Below, one piece after another: positions 35,104-44,246 of a stretch of DNA of 64,000 bases. The DNA is from Paenibacillus sp. VTT E-133291 (lineage in GTDB: Bacteria > Bacillota > Bacilli > Paenibacillales > Paenibacillaceae), in NCBI RefSeq assembly GCF_002264395.1, contig NZ_NFVA01000036.1:1-64000 (forward strand), in the 5' to 3' direction. The notes beneath the pieces are model-generated. The model was not told the origin of the DNA and searched no databases. It saw nothing but the letters and a program-made list of their open reading frames with translations. Both the position numbers and the translations under genes were made by a program. Within the stretch, counting starts at the first letter, position 1. Every line of letters begins with the position of its first letter.

Positions 35104-36651
35104 TTACCCTTTATAAGCAGCCTCATATTCAGAAATCACCTTACTGCCTCCGGATTTCTTCCACTTCTCAATCTCAGCCTTATACTCCTCCACATTGATT
35201 TTGCCAAGAATATATTTATAAGTAGCATCTGTCACAATCTTCTGCAGTTCAGAACCTTGGGTTGAGAACGTCTCCGACTCCAGCGAGTAAGCAGGATTCA
35301 GTACAGCATAATCGGCATTCTCCTTGATCAGCTTCTCGGCTTCTACTTTGAGCGGATCAGCATCATGAATAGTGAATCCCAACTCTAAAGGACGGGAGCC
35401 TGCAAATGGCTGAACCTCCTGTTTCCACAGATTTGTATCTTTAATGGTAACGGCCTGATCCGCATCGATGGTGTAATGAACATCCTGAATTCCATAGGTC
35501 ATCAAAGCGTAGACCTCTTCATTCATGAGATCATTAATAAATTTCAATATCCGTCTAAGCTCATTTTCATCCTTGACCTCGGATTTTGGGAAAGACAGCA
35601 GTCCACCGATTCCGTTGTTAGCGGACCAAATTGCGCGATCTGCTTCATTGCCTGTGGAGGTGATATTGTTAACCATGACTAAATCCATATTATCCTGAAT
35701 GCCTTTAGCCAAATTCAACAGGTTCTTGCTATCAAACAGAGCTCCAACATAAATTCCGGCCTTCCCCTGTGCAAAATTCTGCTGCTGATCTGTTTTAGCT
35801 GTCACAGCGAAATCCTGATTAATATAGCCGCCATCATAGAGTGCTTTCATATAATCCATGGTTTTAATATAGGAATCTGTGTCAAATTCAGGTGTCATTT
35901 TCCCTGTGTCGTCTACACTCCATATATTTGGTGTTCCAAAGTAGGAACCCAGGGTCTTGAAGGCTCCATAAATAAGATCGCTACGATCCATAAACCCTGT
36001 AGTGTCCTTCTTGCCATTTCCGTCAGGATCCTTCTCGGTAAACGCTTTCGCAATTTCCATCAATTCATCGGTTGTTTTTGGCACCTGCAATCCCAGCTTA
36101 TCCAGCCAATCCTTACGAATGACCACACCATTTCTCGCCAACGGCTTTTGGAAGGGAACCCCATACAATTTACCGCCAATGGAGGCCGAGGTACGTGTGT
36201 CTTGTGAAATCTTTGCCAGATTCGGGAACTCATCCAGATAAGGACTTACTTCCCAGAACATCCCCGCCTTTAAAGCGTTACGTACCGAGGAATTATCAAG
36301 GATAGTCAGGGTAACGATATCCGCCAAGGAATTGGAGGCTAGCGATGTATTAATCCGTTCTTCTTTGGAAGCATCGGGTATCCATGAGAATTCAATCTCT
36401 GTATTCGTAGCTTCTTCTATTTTGTCCAGAACAGTATTTGTAGGTGGAGTCGGAGTCTGCAGGATGTTCAGCCAGCTAATCTTTGCTTTAGACTCTAAAA
36501 CATCAGCTGGTGTCGCTGTCGTCTTAGCCGCTGAATTCGTTCCCCCATTTGAAGAATTTGACTCCTTCGCGTTATTGCCTCCTCCGCATGCAGTGAGTAA
36601 CAGCCCGCTACACAGCATTAAGGCTGCAAGTTTCTTGTAATTGCGATTCAT
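35104..36651 (-). CDS. Extracellular sugar-binding lipoprotein of the pectin locus
   Basis: A 515-aa solute-binding protein with a lipoprotein signal (lipobox LTAC, lipid-modified Cys before GGGNN). The start is the ATG at 36651, 8 nt after AAAGGGG; two upstream in-frame starts have no usable site. Motifs VPFQKPLARNGVVIRKDWLDKLG and FTEKDPDGNGKKDTTGF (a calcium-like loop) are typical of LplA-type binding proteins. It should bind pectin-derived oligosaccharides and deliver them to the two permeases encoded at 36740-38865. Confidence 0.93.
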   Translation of the reverse strand: MNRNYKKLAALMLCSGLLLTACGGGNNAKESNSSNGGTNSAAKTTATPADVLESKAKISWLNILQTPTPPTNTVLDKIEEATNTEIEFSWIPDASKEERINTSLASNSLADIVTLTILDNSSVRNALKAGMFWEVSPYLDEFPNLAKISQDTRTSASIGGKLYGVPFQKPLARNGVVIRKDWLDKLGLQVPKTTDELMEIAKAFTEKDPDGNGKKDTTGFMDRSDLIYGAFKTLGSYFGTPNIWSVDDTGKMTPEFDTDSYIKTMDYMKALYDGGYINQDFAVTAKTDQQQNFAQGKAGIYVGALFDSKNLLNLAKGIQDNMDLVMVNNITSTGNEADRAIWSANNGIGGLLSFPKSEVKDENELRRILKFINDLMNEEVYALMTYGIQDVHYTIDADQAVTIKDTNLWKQEVQPFAGSRPLELGFTIHDADPLKVEAEKLIKENADYAVLNPAYSLESETFSTQGSELQKIVTDATYKYILGKINVEEYKAEIEKWKKSGGSKVISEYEAAYKG

Positions 36652-36739
36652 CAACATTACCCCTTTTTTAAATGTATTTGTTGTTTTATCTTCCACCTCT
36701 GCCTAAAAGACAGAAGCATGAATTAGAGTCCTGTACAAG

Positions 36740-37705
36740 TTAGTAAACACCATCTTCTCCGATTTTCTTAGCCAACTTGTTCGACAGAATCACGAGAACC
36801 AAGCCAACCACACCTTTAAATAAACCTACGGTGGTACTGAAACTCAACTGGCCGTTCTTTAGGCCCGCGGTATAAATGTAGGTATCAAAAATCTCTCCAA
36901 CCTCGCGGTTCAATGAATTAATCAGTAAGTACATATGTTCAAAGCCTAGATCCAGCGTATGACCAATCTTCAAAATAAGTAAGGTGATAATAATGGGTCG
37001 AATCGCTGGCAAGGTGATATGCCATGTTTTGCGCAATCTGCTTGCTCCATCCATTTCAGCTGCTTCATATAACTGGGTATCTACTACAGTAATGGCTGCC
37101 AGATATATAATCGTCGACCAGCCAATCTCTTTCCAGATGATCTGTCCAATGTACACAGTACGCAGCCACTCTGGAGAAGTCAGGAAGCTGATTTTTTGCA
37201 TCCCGAGCGCGGCCATCATCTCATTCAGCACCCCTCCATCCACGTTCATAAATACATAGGAAATGGAGACGATGATCACCCATGACATGAAATGGGGGAT
37301 ATAAATAATCGTTTGAATGGTGTTTTTGAACAGCTTGTGTTGAACCTCATTGAGCATCAACGCCAGTATAATCGGGAGCGGAAAAAAGATAACAATATTT
37401 AAGGCAAATAAGATTAACGTATTACTCAATAGCATAAAGAAGGTTGGTTCGGTAAACAATCGGACGAAATGCTTAAGCCCAACCCAGGGGCTATCTGCTA
37501 TGCCCAGAAACGGCTGATAATCCTGAAAGGCAATAATAAGACCGCCCATAGGCAGGTACTTAAAAATAACAAAATATAGAAACCCCGGCAGTATCATCAG
37601 ATACAATAATTTGTTTCTTTTTAAACTCAGCCAGCTATGCCCTGTTCGCTTTTTCCTCACTGGTTTGACTTTCATGTTCAGCATGGTGACGTTTGCCTCT
37701 TTCAC
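36740..37705 (-). CDS. Sugar ABC transporter permease, LplB type (pectin locus)
   Basis: A 321-aa membrane protein with about six helices. A basic N-terminus (VKPVRKKRTGHSW), FQDYQPFLGIADSPWVGLKHF and the EAA loop EAAEMDGASRLRKTWHITLPAIRP identify the LplB type. The start is a GTG with AAGGAGG 8 nt upstream. It is transcribed toward the binding-protein gene, 88 nt away. Its usual partner, an LplC-type permease, lies on the opposite strand 275 nt away, an unusual divergent layout. There is no ATPase gene in the locus. Confidence 0.93.
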   Translation of the reverse strand: MKEANVTMLNMKVKPVRKKRTGHSWLSLKRNKLLYLMILPGFLYFVIFKYLPMGGLIIAFQDYQPFLGIADSPWVGLKHFVRLFTEPTFFMLLSNTLILFALNIVIFFPLPIILALMLNEVQHKLFKNTIQTIIYIPHFMSWVIIVSISYVFMNVDGGVLNEMMAALGMQKISFLTSPEWLRTVYIGQIIWKEIGWSTIIYLAAITVVDTQLYEAAEMDGASRLRKTWHITLPAIRPIIITLLILKIGHTLDLGFEHMYLLINSLNREVGEIFDTYIYTAGLKNGQLSFSTTVGLFKGVVGLVLVILSNKLAKKIGEDGVY

Positions 37706-37952
37706 CTGATCGGCCTCCTTGATCGCGTTTCCTTACGATTCTCAGATTACGATCATTCGTCCATTACGTATATAATCTTCAGATACTGATACTACGAAAT
37801 CCGCGTGGTTATAAGCTTTTTCGTTCCTCCACCTCTTATAGTGATTACTACAATACATAAGGATCATCTGCAATTCCGCACGCTTTTCATGCCCAGAACA
37901 AAGCCCAAGCTAATGATTATATACGGAATAACAGACCCCTGATAAAGTTTCA

Positions 37953-37967
37953 TTGAAACGATTACAA
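37953..37967. promoter_or_regulatory. Candidate cre (CcpA) site between the divergent permease genes
   Basis: TTGTAATCGTTTCAA on the minus strand fits the relaxed cre consensus with one mismatch. It lies in the 275-bp region between the two permease genes, just before the ribosome site of the plus-strand permease. No further operator could be assigned in this region. Confidence 0.4.
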
Positions 37968-37980
37968 GGAGGATAACTGC

Positions 37981-38865
37981 ATGACGCAACCATCTTTTAA
38001 AAAATTAACTTTGGGCAGCCGGCTGTTTACAATTGTAAATACCACACTACTTTCGCTCATTGCCCTCATCTGTCTTTTACCCTTTGTCAATGTGTTTGCC
38101 AGCTCTTTTGCTTCAACGCAGGAAGTGGTAGAGAAGAGGTTTATCCTGTTCCCAACAACCTTCTCTCTGGATGCTTACCGTTATATACTGTCAACGCCCA
38201 CGATTTTTAAAGGGTTAGGTGTATCCATCGGTGTAACCTTAGCAGGGACTGTTGTAAGTATGATTCTTACTGCTTTAATGGCCTATGGGTTATCTAGAAA
38301 GTATCTATATGGAAGAGATTTTATCAATTTTGTAGTCGTGTTCTCCATGCTGTTCAGCGGGGGGATGATTCCCACTTTTCTCGTGGTCAAATATTTCGGG
38401 CTCATCGACTCCTACTGGTCCATGATTATGCCGGTTGCGATCAATGCCTTTAACCTGATCATTATGCGCAACTTCTTTCAGGCTCTGCCGGAAGGACTCG
38501 AGGAATCCGCCAAGATTGACGGATCCAATGATTTTGGTGTTCTGTTCAAAATCATGCTTCCACTAGCGCTGCCCTCTATCGCGACGCTCTCCCTATTCTA
38601 CGGGGTAGCTTACTGGAACACTTATATGAGTGCAGTTTTATATATGACAGATTCTACGAAATGGCCAATTCAAGTGCTTCTGCGTCAGATCGTAATCGTC
38701 TCTAGTGGTATGCAGGGTGATAATGCTTCGGTCGATATTCTCCCGCCTGCACAAACTATCAAAATGGCGGTAATCGTAGTCGCTACCGTTCCAATGTTGA
38801 TTGCTTATCCTTTTGTACAGAAGCATTTCACAAAAGGAGCTTTGCTCGGTTCTGTTAAAGGCTAA
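37981..38865 (+). CDS. Sugar ABC transporter permease, LplC type (pectin locus), divergent
   Basis: A 294-aa membrane protein with about six helices. The EAA loop EESAKIDGSNDFGVLFKIMLPLALP and the ending PFVQKHFTKGALLGSVKG mark it as the LplC-type partner of the LplB-type permease. AAGGAGG lies 7 nt before the ATG. It is the only gene of the pectin cluster on the plus strand; in the xylan locus the LplB and LplC genes run together. Despite the inversion the frame and all motifs are intact, so it should be functional. It ends 69 nt before the convergent AraC-type regulator gene. Confidence 0.93.
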   Translation: MTQPSFKKLTLGSRLFTIVNTTLLSLIALICLLPFVNVFASSFASTQEVVEKRFILFPTTFSLDAYRYILSTPTIFKGLGVSIGVTLAGTVVSMILTALMAYGLSRKYLYGRDFINFVVVFSMLFSGGMIPTFLVVKYFGLIDSYWSMIMPVAINAFNLIIMRNFFQALPEGLEESAKIDGSNDFGVLFKIMLPLALPSIATLSLFYGVAYWNTYMSAVLYMTDSTKWPIQVLLRQIVIVSSGMQGDNASVDILPPAQTIKMAVIVVATVPMLIAYPFVQKHFTKGALLGSVKG

Positions 38866-38882
38866 GCTTCCATAAGATGCGA

Positions 38883-38921
38883 AACAGCCAGCTCCCATAA
38901 TCTGGAGGCTGGCTGTTTTTG
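38883..38921. terminator. Bidirectional intrinsic terminator
   Basis: ACAGCCAGC-TCC and GGA-GGCTGGCTGT pair and are followed by TTTTTG on the plus strand. It lies between convergent genes (permease and AraC-type regulator), and a shorter T-rich stretch on the minus side allows use in both directions. Confidence 0.8.
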
Positions 38922-38933
38922 TGATTTAATCAA

Positions 38934-41177
38934 TTACTTGTCCTGTTTCAGGTTGCGGTAAGCGCCAGGGGTTACATGTTCTTTTTTACGGAAGGATCGA
39001 ATAAAGTTCTGAGAATTATGGTATTGCAATCGTTCGGCGATCTCTTTAATGGTCATATCGGTCTCCACCAGCCACTTTTTAGCCATTTCTAATCGATAGT
39101 TCATCACATACTCGCTAAACGTCATGCCGTATTCCTTTTTGAAAATACTGCTTAAATAGTTAGGACTATAATGAAGGCGATCTCCGATTAATTCCAGGGA
39201 CAGATCCTGATCGAACTCAGAACGGACAATCACTGCAATTTTATCAGACAAGAGGCGGAACTGACGGTCGGTTTTCTCCTTTACGCTTGAGACCATCGGA
39301 TGGATAACTTCCTTCACCAGGATACGTTCAATTTCTTCCGGGTTACGGATGTCTAATAATCGGTGGTACAACGTATAATTATCCTCCGTCAACAGAACCT
39401 CAACACCTAGCAGCTGCTCTAGCTGTATCAGATTGTTTACGAAACGAATTAATGTGACTTCGAAATTCAGAGGATTCTTGCTATGCTTCATCATTTCTCC
39501 CAGCAGTGGGTACAGAGAACGTGAGACTTGTTCTTCATCCCCAATCCGAATCGCATCAAATAGCTGTGACTCTAACTCAGACGGATAATAAAGGAGAACA
39601 GGGCCTGAGATCACTCTCGATATATCCTCGTAGAAAATAATTGACTCTTTCCCCAGATTTAACCGATGATGTAGCGCCTGCTTACTCATCTCACAAGCTT
39701 CCTTGCTTAATAATAAATCATCGTAGAAATTGCTAATTCCGACGCTGACAGATAGTTTTAAGACCTCTCTAGCTGTTCGAATTATCGTCTTAGCATATTC
39801 TAATACTTGCCTCCTGTTCTCCTGTTCATTCGTTCCCTCAAAGATCAAAATGGTCGCTTGCGTGCGGTCGTTTAATAGAATAGGGATCATCCGATCCTCC
39901 TGCGGAATCCTTTCTTCTACCAGCTTGTTAACCGCAACAAGTAAAAGATCTTTATCAATCGCCTGACGTTCACCATAGTTATCCAGTTGAATCAATAAGG
40001 TGGCGTACACAGAATCCTCTGACAGCTTATGACCGAAGCGTTGCATACCCTGCTTGAGCTCCTCAGGCGATATCCGGTTACGGAATAAATTGAGAATAAA
40101 CTGGGTTTCCAGCTGAGGCATTTCAGATTCAATGAGACTCTCAAGACTTTCCTTCTCCGATAAAATCGTATCGATAGAGCTGATAATCCAATCCACCTCA
40201 TTTTTAGGCTCCAGCTGAGAGTTGACTGGCAAAATACGTTGAATCTGCCGGAAGGGCTTGGTGAAATACAATGAGATCACGTAAGCGATGATCACGATCA
40301 ACAGTGTGATTAGTAGTACCATCATTACAATCCCGTATCTTGTTGTCTTTAAGGCATCGGAGATTTCACGTTGATCCAACAAGGTTACATAAACCCAATT
40401 ATTGTAGGGAGATTTAGCGTAAATCGCCTTCATCGATTGGTGGTCGGCCCTCTCCAGAGCAATCGCTCCATTAGTACCTCCGCTGCCAGCAACATACGTG
40501 ATATGTCCTAATTGCCTACTTGATAGTAAGGATTTCCCCGTTTCGGACTCATATAAAAGCTCTCCCTCCCGGTTAAGAATATATACCGGGGTGTTTCCTT
40601 CCGTTTGAAGCGTGTTATGTAAGGTTTGAAGTGAGATATCAGATAAGGCAATCGCCTGTTTGGTTTGTGAAAATACTGGCAAGGTATTTACAAACCGGAT
40701 GCCTTTATCCGTCTTAATCCAGAATAATCCCCGGCTTCGATTATCGATATAGCTCTCATACAGAGTATTACGTTCTTCTTTCGATAAATGCGAGAGCTTA
40801 CCATTGGAGATTTGCCAATTCTGCTCCAGACTAATTAAAGAATAGTCTACGAAATCCATTCCCATCGTAGCAATATAATTAAGCTGAGAGTTAATATCCC
40901 GGTACGCCTCAAAATCCCGCTCCGTAATTGGATTCTGAACGACTTCCCTAAAAGAACTAGTCGTACTGTAAGTATTAAAAGCGTATTCGATTGTTTGAAT
41001 TTTCTGTTCTAAGGTGTTTTTAATTTGTGTTATTAAACTTTGCTTGCCGTCTGCCACTCTTTCAATCACTGAATTTATAGTCGTTAGATAAATATAGCTG
41101 CCGAAGCTAATGACTAGGCCAATACCCAGCACCAGAATAGGTACAAAAATCTTATAGAATATTCTGCCTCTTTTCAT
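38934..41177 (-). CDS. Membrane-anchored AraC-type transcription regulator (YesS/YtdP type)
   Basis: A 747-aa protein. A transmembrane segment near residues 10-30 and a second near 285-310 flank an extracellular sensor of about 250 aa. A long cytoplasmic part follows, with a C-terminal AraC helix-turn-helix pair (LSLELIGDRLHYSPNYLSSIFKK and IKEIAERLQYHNSQNFIRSF). It has no kinase or receiver domain. Proteins of this layout sit in the membrane and control nearby pectin/rhamnogalacturonan genes. The start is the ATG at 41177 with AAGGAG upstream. It probably senses pectin fragments outside the cell and activates the divergent permease promoters; the target is inferred from position. Confidence 0.9.
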   Translation of the reverse strand: MKRGRIFYKIFVPILVLGIGLVISFGSYIYLTTINSVIERVADGKQSLITQIKNTLEQKIQTIEYAFNTYSTTSSFREVVQNPITERDFEAYRDINSQLNYIATMGMDFVDYSLISLEQNWQISNGKLSHLSKEERNTLYESYIDNRSRGLFWIKTDKGIRFVNTLPVFSQTKQAIALSDISLQTLHNTLQTEGNTPVYILNREGELLYESETGKSLLSSRQLGHITYVAGSGGTNGAIALERADHQSMKAIYAKSPYNNWVYVTLLDQREISDALKTTRYGIVMMVLLITLLIVIIAYVISLYFTKPFRQIQRILPVNSQLEPKNEVDWIISSIDTILSEKESLESLIESEMPQLETQFILNLFRNRISPEELKQGMQRFGHKLSEDSVYATLLIQLDNYGERQAIDKDLLLVAVNKLVEERIPQEDRMIPILLNDRTQATILIFEGTNEQENRRQVLEYAKTIIRTAREVLKLSVSVGISNFYDDLLLSKEACEMSKQALHHRLNLGKESIIFYEDISRVISGPVLLYYPSELESQLFDAIRIGDEEQVSRSLYPLLGEMMKHSKNPLNFEVTLIRFVNNLIQLEQLLGVEVLLTEDNYTLYHRLLDIRNPEEIERILVKEVIHPMVSSVKEKTDRQFRLLSDKIAVIVRSEFDQDLSLELIGDRLHYSPNYLSSIFKKEYGMTFSEYVMNYRLEMAKKWLVETDMTIKEIAERLQYHNSQNFIRSFRKKEHVTPGAYRNLKQDK

Positions 41178-41351
41178 CGGTAGACTCCTTAAGAATGTAA
41201 TTATTTTCAATTATAGCGCTTTCATTAGGCCAAACCAAATGTTTTTAATGCGATTATTAGTACCCTATATATTTCAGAGGATAATGTAACAATGAAAACG
41301 GTAAAAACCGCTTCATCAAGTCCTCTTGAAACTCAAGAAAATTATGTACAT

Positions 41352-41387
41352 AAAAGAAAAGCCTGACCATGAATGGCCAGGCTAAAA
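41352..41387 (-). terminator. Intrinsic terminator of the repeat-protein gene
   Basis: AGCCTGGCC and GGTCAGGCT pair on the minus strand and run into TTTTCTTTT. It lies 23 nt after the stop codon at 41410. Confidence 0.8.
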
Positions 41388-41409
41388 ATCCGTATTTCAC
41401 GCAGTGATG

Positions 41410-44067
41410 TTATATTTCAAACTCTTCTGTTGAATTTGAAAGACCACCATTTTGTACACCACTATTATTGGCTACAGCAAGAACATACACCTTATATTTG
41501 ACACCTTTAACAATTGAATCTCCATTAACATCCCTTGTCGCAGTGAATATTGAAGGATTCGTCCCGTTAGGGGTTACAGACGTATAATACGAGGATCTCA
41601 CCTCAATAGCATCCGCTGAACCAAAACCTTGTTTAGACGGAACCACCAATACTCGGTATTCCGAAATATTGCTCTCATTGGTGGATTTGTCGAAACTGAT
41701 CAGGATTCTACCATTGCCCTCTTTATACGTTACATTGGTTACAGAGATCACTGGGCTCTTAGTCGTAGACAACGTAATGACCGATGACTCCCCGGATAAT
41801 GCATTGGGACCTGAATAATTACTACCACCCACAGCTAACACGTACACTTTATAACTAATTCCATCCTTTATCAAATTACCACGTACGTCTCTGGCGGAAG
41901 AATCTAATACTTGACTGGTACTGTTGCCTGATGTACTTACCGAAGTGTAGTTAGAACTGGATACATTATTAGCTTCGGATAGGCTAAAGCTGCTGTAATA
42001 TGACGTAGGCACCACCATAATTCGGTATTGGTTAATGTACGTTTCATCTGTGGCATGGCTAAACGACACCTTCAAATCTCTGCCATCGCCATAGTCATTT
42101 ACATCGCTGACACTCAAATTTGTAACGGCTTTTACGCTAGAATCATTCAACAAAGTAATGACCGATGAAGCGGAAGAGAGCGCATTCGAATCCCAATAAA
42201 TCCCGCTTCCAATGGATAACACATACACTCTATAGCTAGTTCCATTCTTAATCGAAGCTCCAAGAACATCTCTAGTTGACGAATTCAATACTTGACTGGT
42301 AGATGACCCAGATGTACTCACCGATGTATAGTTGCTACTGGATACATTATTCGCTTCAGCTAAACTAAAGCTACTATAATAGGATGTGGGTACTACCATA
42401 ATACGATACTGGCTAATATAGGTTTCGTCCGTCGGATGGGTGAAGGACACTCTCAGATCTCGTCCATCACCATAGTCGTTAACGTCACTAACACTCAAGT
42501 TTGAGACGATACTCACACTAGAATCATTCAACAACGTAATGACCGATGAAGGTGACGAAAGCACATTGCCAGTATTACTGCTTCCAATAGATAAAATATA
42601 TACTTTATAGTTGACTCCATTCTTTATCAAAGCTCCACGTACATCTCTGGTTGATGAAGTCAATACTTGATTGGTTGTAGTACCTGTTGTACTCACTGCT
42701 GTATAGTAGGCACTGGATATATTATTAGCTTCAGCTAAACTAAAGCTACTGTAATATGACGTTGGAACTACCAGGATACGATACTGGCTAATATAGGTTT
42801 CGTCCGTCGCATGAGTAAATGATACCCTCAAATCTCGGCCATCATTATAGTTGTTAACGTCGCTAACATTTAAGTTAGAAACCCCTATGTTGGACAGTGT
42901 AATTGCTGAGGAAACAGATGACAACACATGATTAGCTGCATTACTGCTATCCATCGCTATGACAAACACTCTGTAGCTGACACCAGTTTTGATAAGAGCT
43001 CCGTCCACATCTCTGGCTCCTGAAGATAAGATTTGCGTGATATTATTACCTGTCTTGCTGACAAGCGTGTAATTCGCACTGGACACATTATTTGCTGCCG
43101 CTAAATTAAAATTCGAATAATTAGTAGCTTTGACAACAAATATCCGATAAGAACTTATCTTCGACTCATCTGACAGTTTATTGAAGCTGACGGATAAATC
43201 TCTTCCATCCCCATAATCACTTATATCATTTACTTGTACATTATTTATTGCCGCTACAGTCTTATTCACTAGTGTCATAGTGGAGGATCCAATAGAAAGT
43301 GTACTGGCATTACTTCCTTTGCCAACCGTCAAGACATAAGCCACATACGCTTGATTACTCTTAATTGAATCACCATCAACAGACCTTGAAGCAGAAGTCA
43401 ATTTAATCGAAGGATTAGTTCCTGTTGGTAATACGGTAGAATAATTGAAAGAGGCTATCGTTTGTGCGGACGACAGATTGAGAATATTGCCTGATTTCAC
43501 AATCAGTACACGGTAATGATCCACTAGTGACTCATTCGCCGCTCGAGTGAAGCTAACCTGAAGATCACGACCATCACCGAAATCACTCACATCCTGCGCT
43601 ACTACGTTGGATACTGGCCCTGCATTTCCAACGTTCGAGGTTGAAGTTGTTATGGTTACAACTTGTGTCTTGGGGTTCCATCCCACTTCATGGCCCAGTG
43701 CTTCACTGACGAACCTTGTTGGAACCATCGTTCTCCCCTTCAGATTCAAACCAGGCACGTCTAGCGTTACAGCCTTATTGTTAATGGTGGCGGTCTTTGA
43801 GCCAATCTTTAACATAATCGTTGTATTATCTTTCGTTGCGGTTACAGTTTGTGCTTTTTGATCCCACTTGATGGTGGCATTAAAAGCTTCAAAGATAGCC
43901 CGCAGTGGCACCATCGTCCGCCCATTCACCATAACCGGTGCTTGATCTGTTGACAATCGAACCCCGTCAATAATAATACTGATCGGAGTAGCAGCCTTCA
44001 CAGAGGATTGAAACATCATCGGTAAGACTACTAAAACTACTAATACTGAAATCCATAACTTCTTCAC
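41410..44067 (-). CDS. Secreted protein with copper-amine-oxidase-N domain and six internal repeats
   Basis: A 885-aa protein starting at a GTG with AGGAGGGTGG upstream; the in-frame ATG ten codons before lacks a site. A signal peptide (KKLWISVLVVLVVLPMMF ... VKA) is followed by a copper-amine-oxidase N-terminal type domain with two NGRTMVPLRAIFEAF / KGRTMVPTRFVSEAL repeats (about residues 30-150). Six repeats of about 110-125 aa follow, each opening with a DYGDGRDL-x-VSF pattern (the last is divergent) and containing YRI-x-VVPTSYY. The repeats look like fibronectin-III- or Ig-like beta sandwiches, but the family is not clear to me. It is probably exported and may bind the wall or carbohydrate; no catalytic residues are evident. 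Confidence 0.8.
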   Translation of the reverse strand: MKKLWISVLVVLVVLPMMFQSSVKAATPISIIIDGVRLSTDQAPVMVNGRTMVPLRAIFEAFNATIKWDQKAQTVTATKDNTTIMLKIGSKTATINNKAVTLDVPGLNLKGRTMVPTRFVSEALGHEVGWNPKTQVVTITTSTSNVGNAGPVSNVVAQDVSDFGDGRDLQVSFTRAANESLVDHYRVLIVKSGNILNLSSAQTIASFNYSTVLPTGTNPSIKLTSASRSVDGDSIKSNQAYVAYVLTVGKGSNASTLSIGSSTMTLVNKTVAAINNVQVNDISDYGDGRDLSVSFNKLSDESKISSYRIFVVKATNYSNFNLAAANNVSSANYTLVSKTGNNITQILSSGARDVDGALIKTGVSYRVFVIAMDSSNAANHVLSSVSSAITLSNIGVSNLNVSDVNNYNDGRDLRVSFTHATDETYISQYRILVVPTSYYSSFSLAEANNISSAYYTAVSTTGTTTNQVLTSSTRDVRGALIKNGVNYKVYILSIGSSNTGNVLSSPSSVITLLNDSSVSIVSNLSVSDVNDYGDGRDLRVSFTHPTDETYISQYRIMVVPTSYYSSFSLAEANNVSSSNYTSVSTSGSSTSQVLNSSTRDVLGASIKNGTSYRVYVLSIGSGIYWDSNALSSASSVITLLNDSSVKAVTNLSVSDVNDYGDGRDLKVSFSHATDETYINQYRIMVVPTSYYSSFSLSEANNVSSSNYTSVSTSGNSTSQVLDSSARDVRGNLIKDGISYKVYVLAVGGSNYSGPNALSGESSVITLSTTKSPVISVTNVTYKEGNGRILISFDKSTNESNISEYRVLVVPSKQGFGSADAIEVRSSYYTSVTPNGTNPSIFTATRDVNGDSIVKGVKYKVYVLAVANNSGVQNGGLSNSTEEFEI
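41420..43616 (-). repeat. Six tandem coding repeats within the secreted protein gene
   Basis: Units of about 330-390 bp encode the repeats. The third, fourth and fifth (about 42880-41740) are close to identical in long stretches at the DNA level, so they are recent duplications. The first, second and last are more divergent. Confidence 0.85.
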
Positions 44068-44206
44068 AGATCCACCCTCCTGGAATGACGAATACAATTT
44101 TTACCTACTCCTTTGACGCTGCTACCTAGATAAAAGTTTCATGATTTACTGGTTACAATATTTTAATCTAGACTCAGCTCCATTAATCGATCACAAACCC
44201 TCTTGG

Positions 44207-44240
44207 AAAAAGAAAAAGGAGAGCGCGGAATGCGCTCTCC
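44207..44240 (-). terminator. Intrinsic terminator of the PBP gene
   Basis: A perfect 9-bp stem GGAGAGCGC / GCGCTCTCC with a 5-nt loop, then TTTTTCTTTTT on the minus strand. Confidence 0.9.
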
Positions 44241-44246
44241 CATCGA

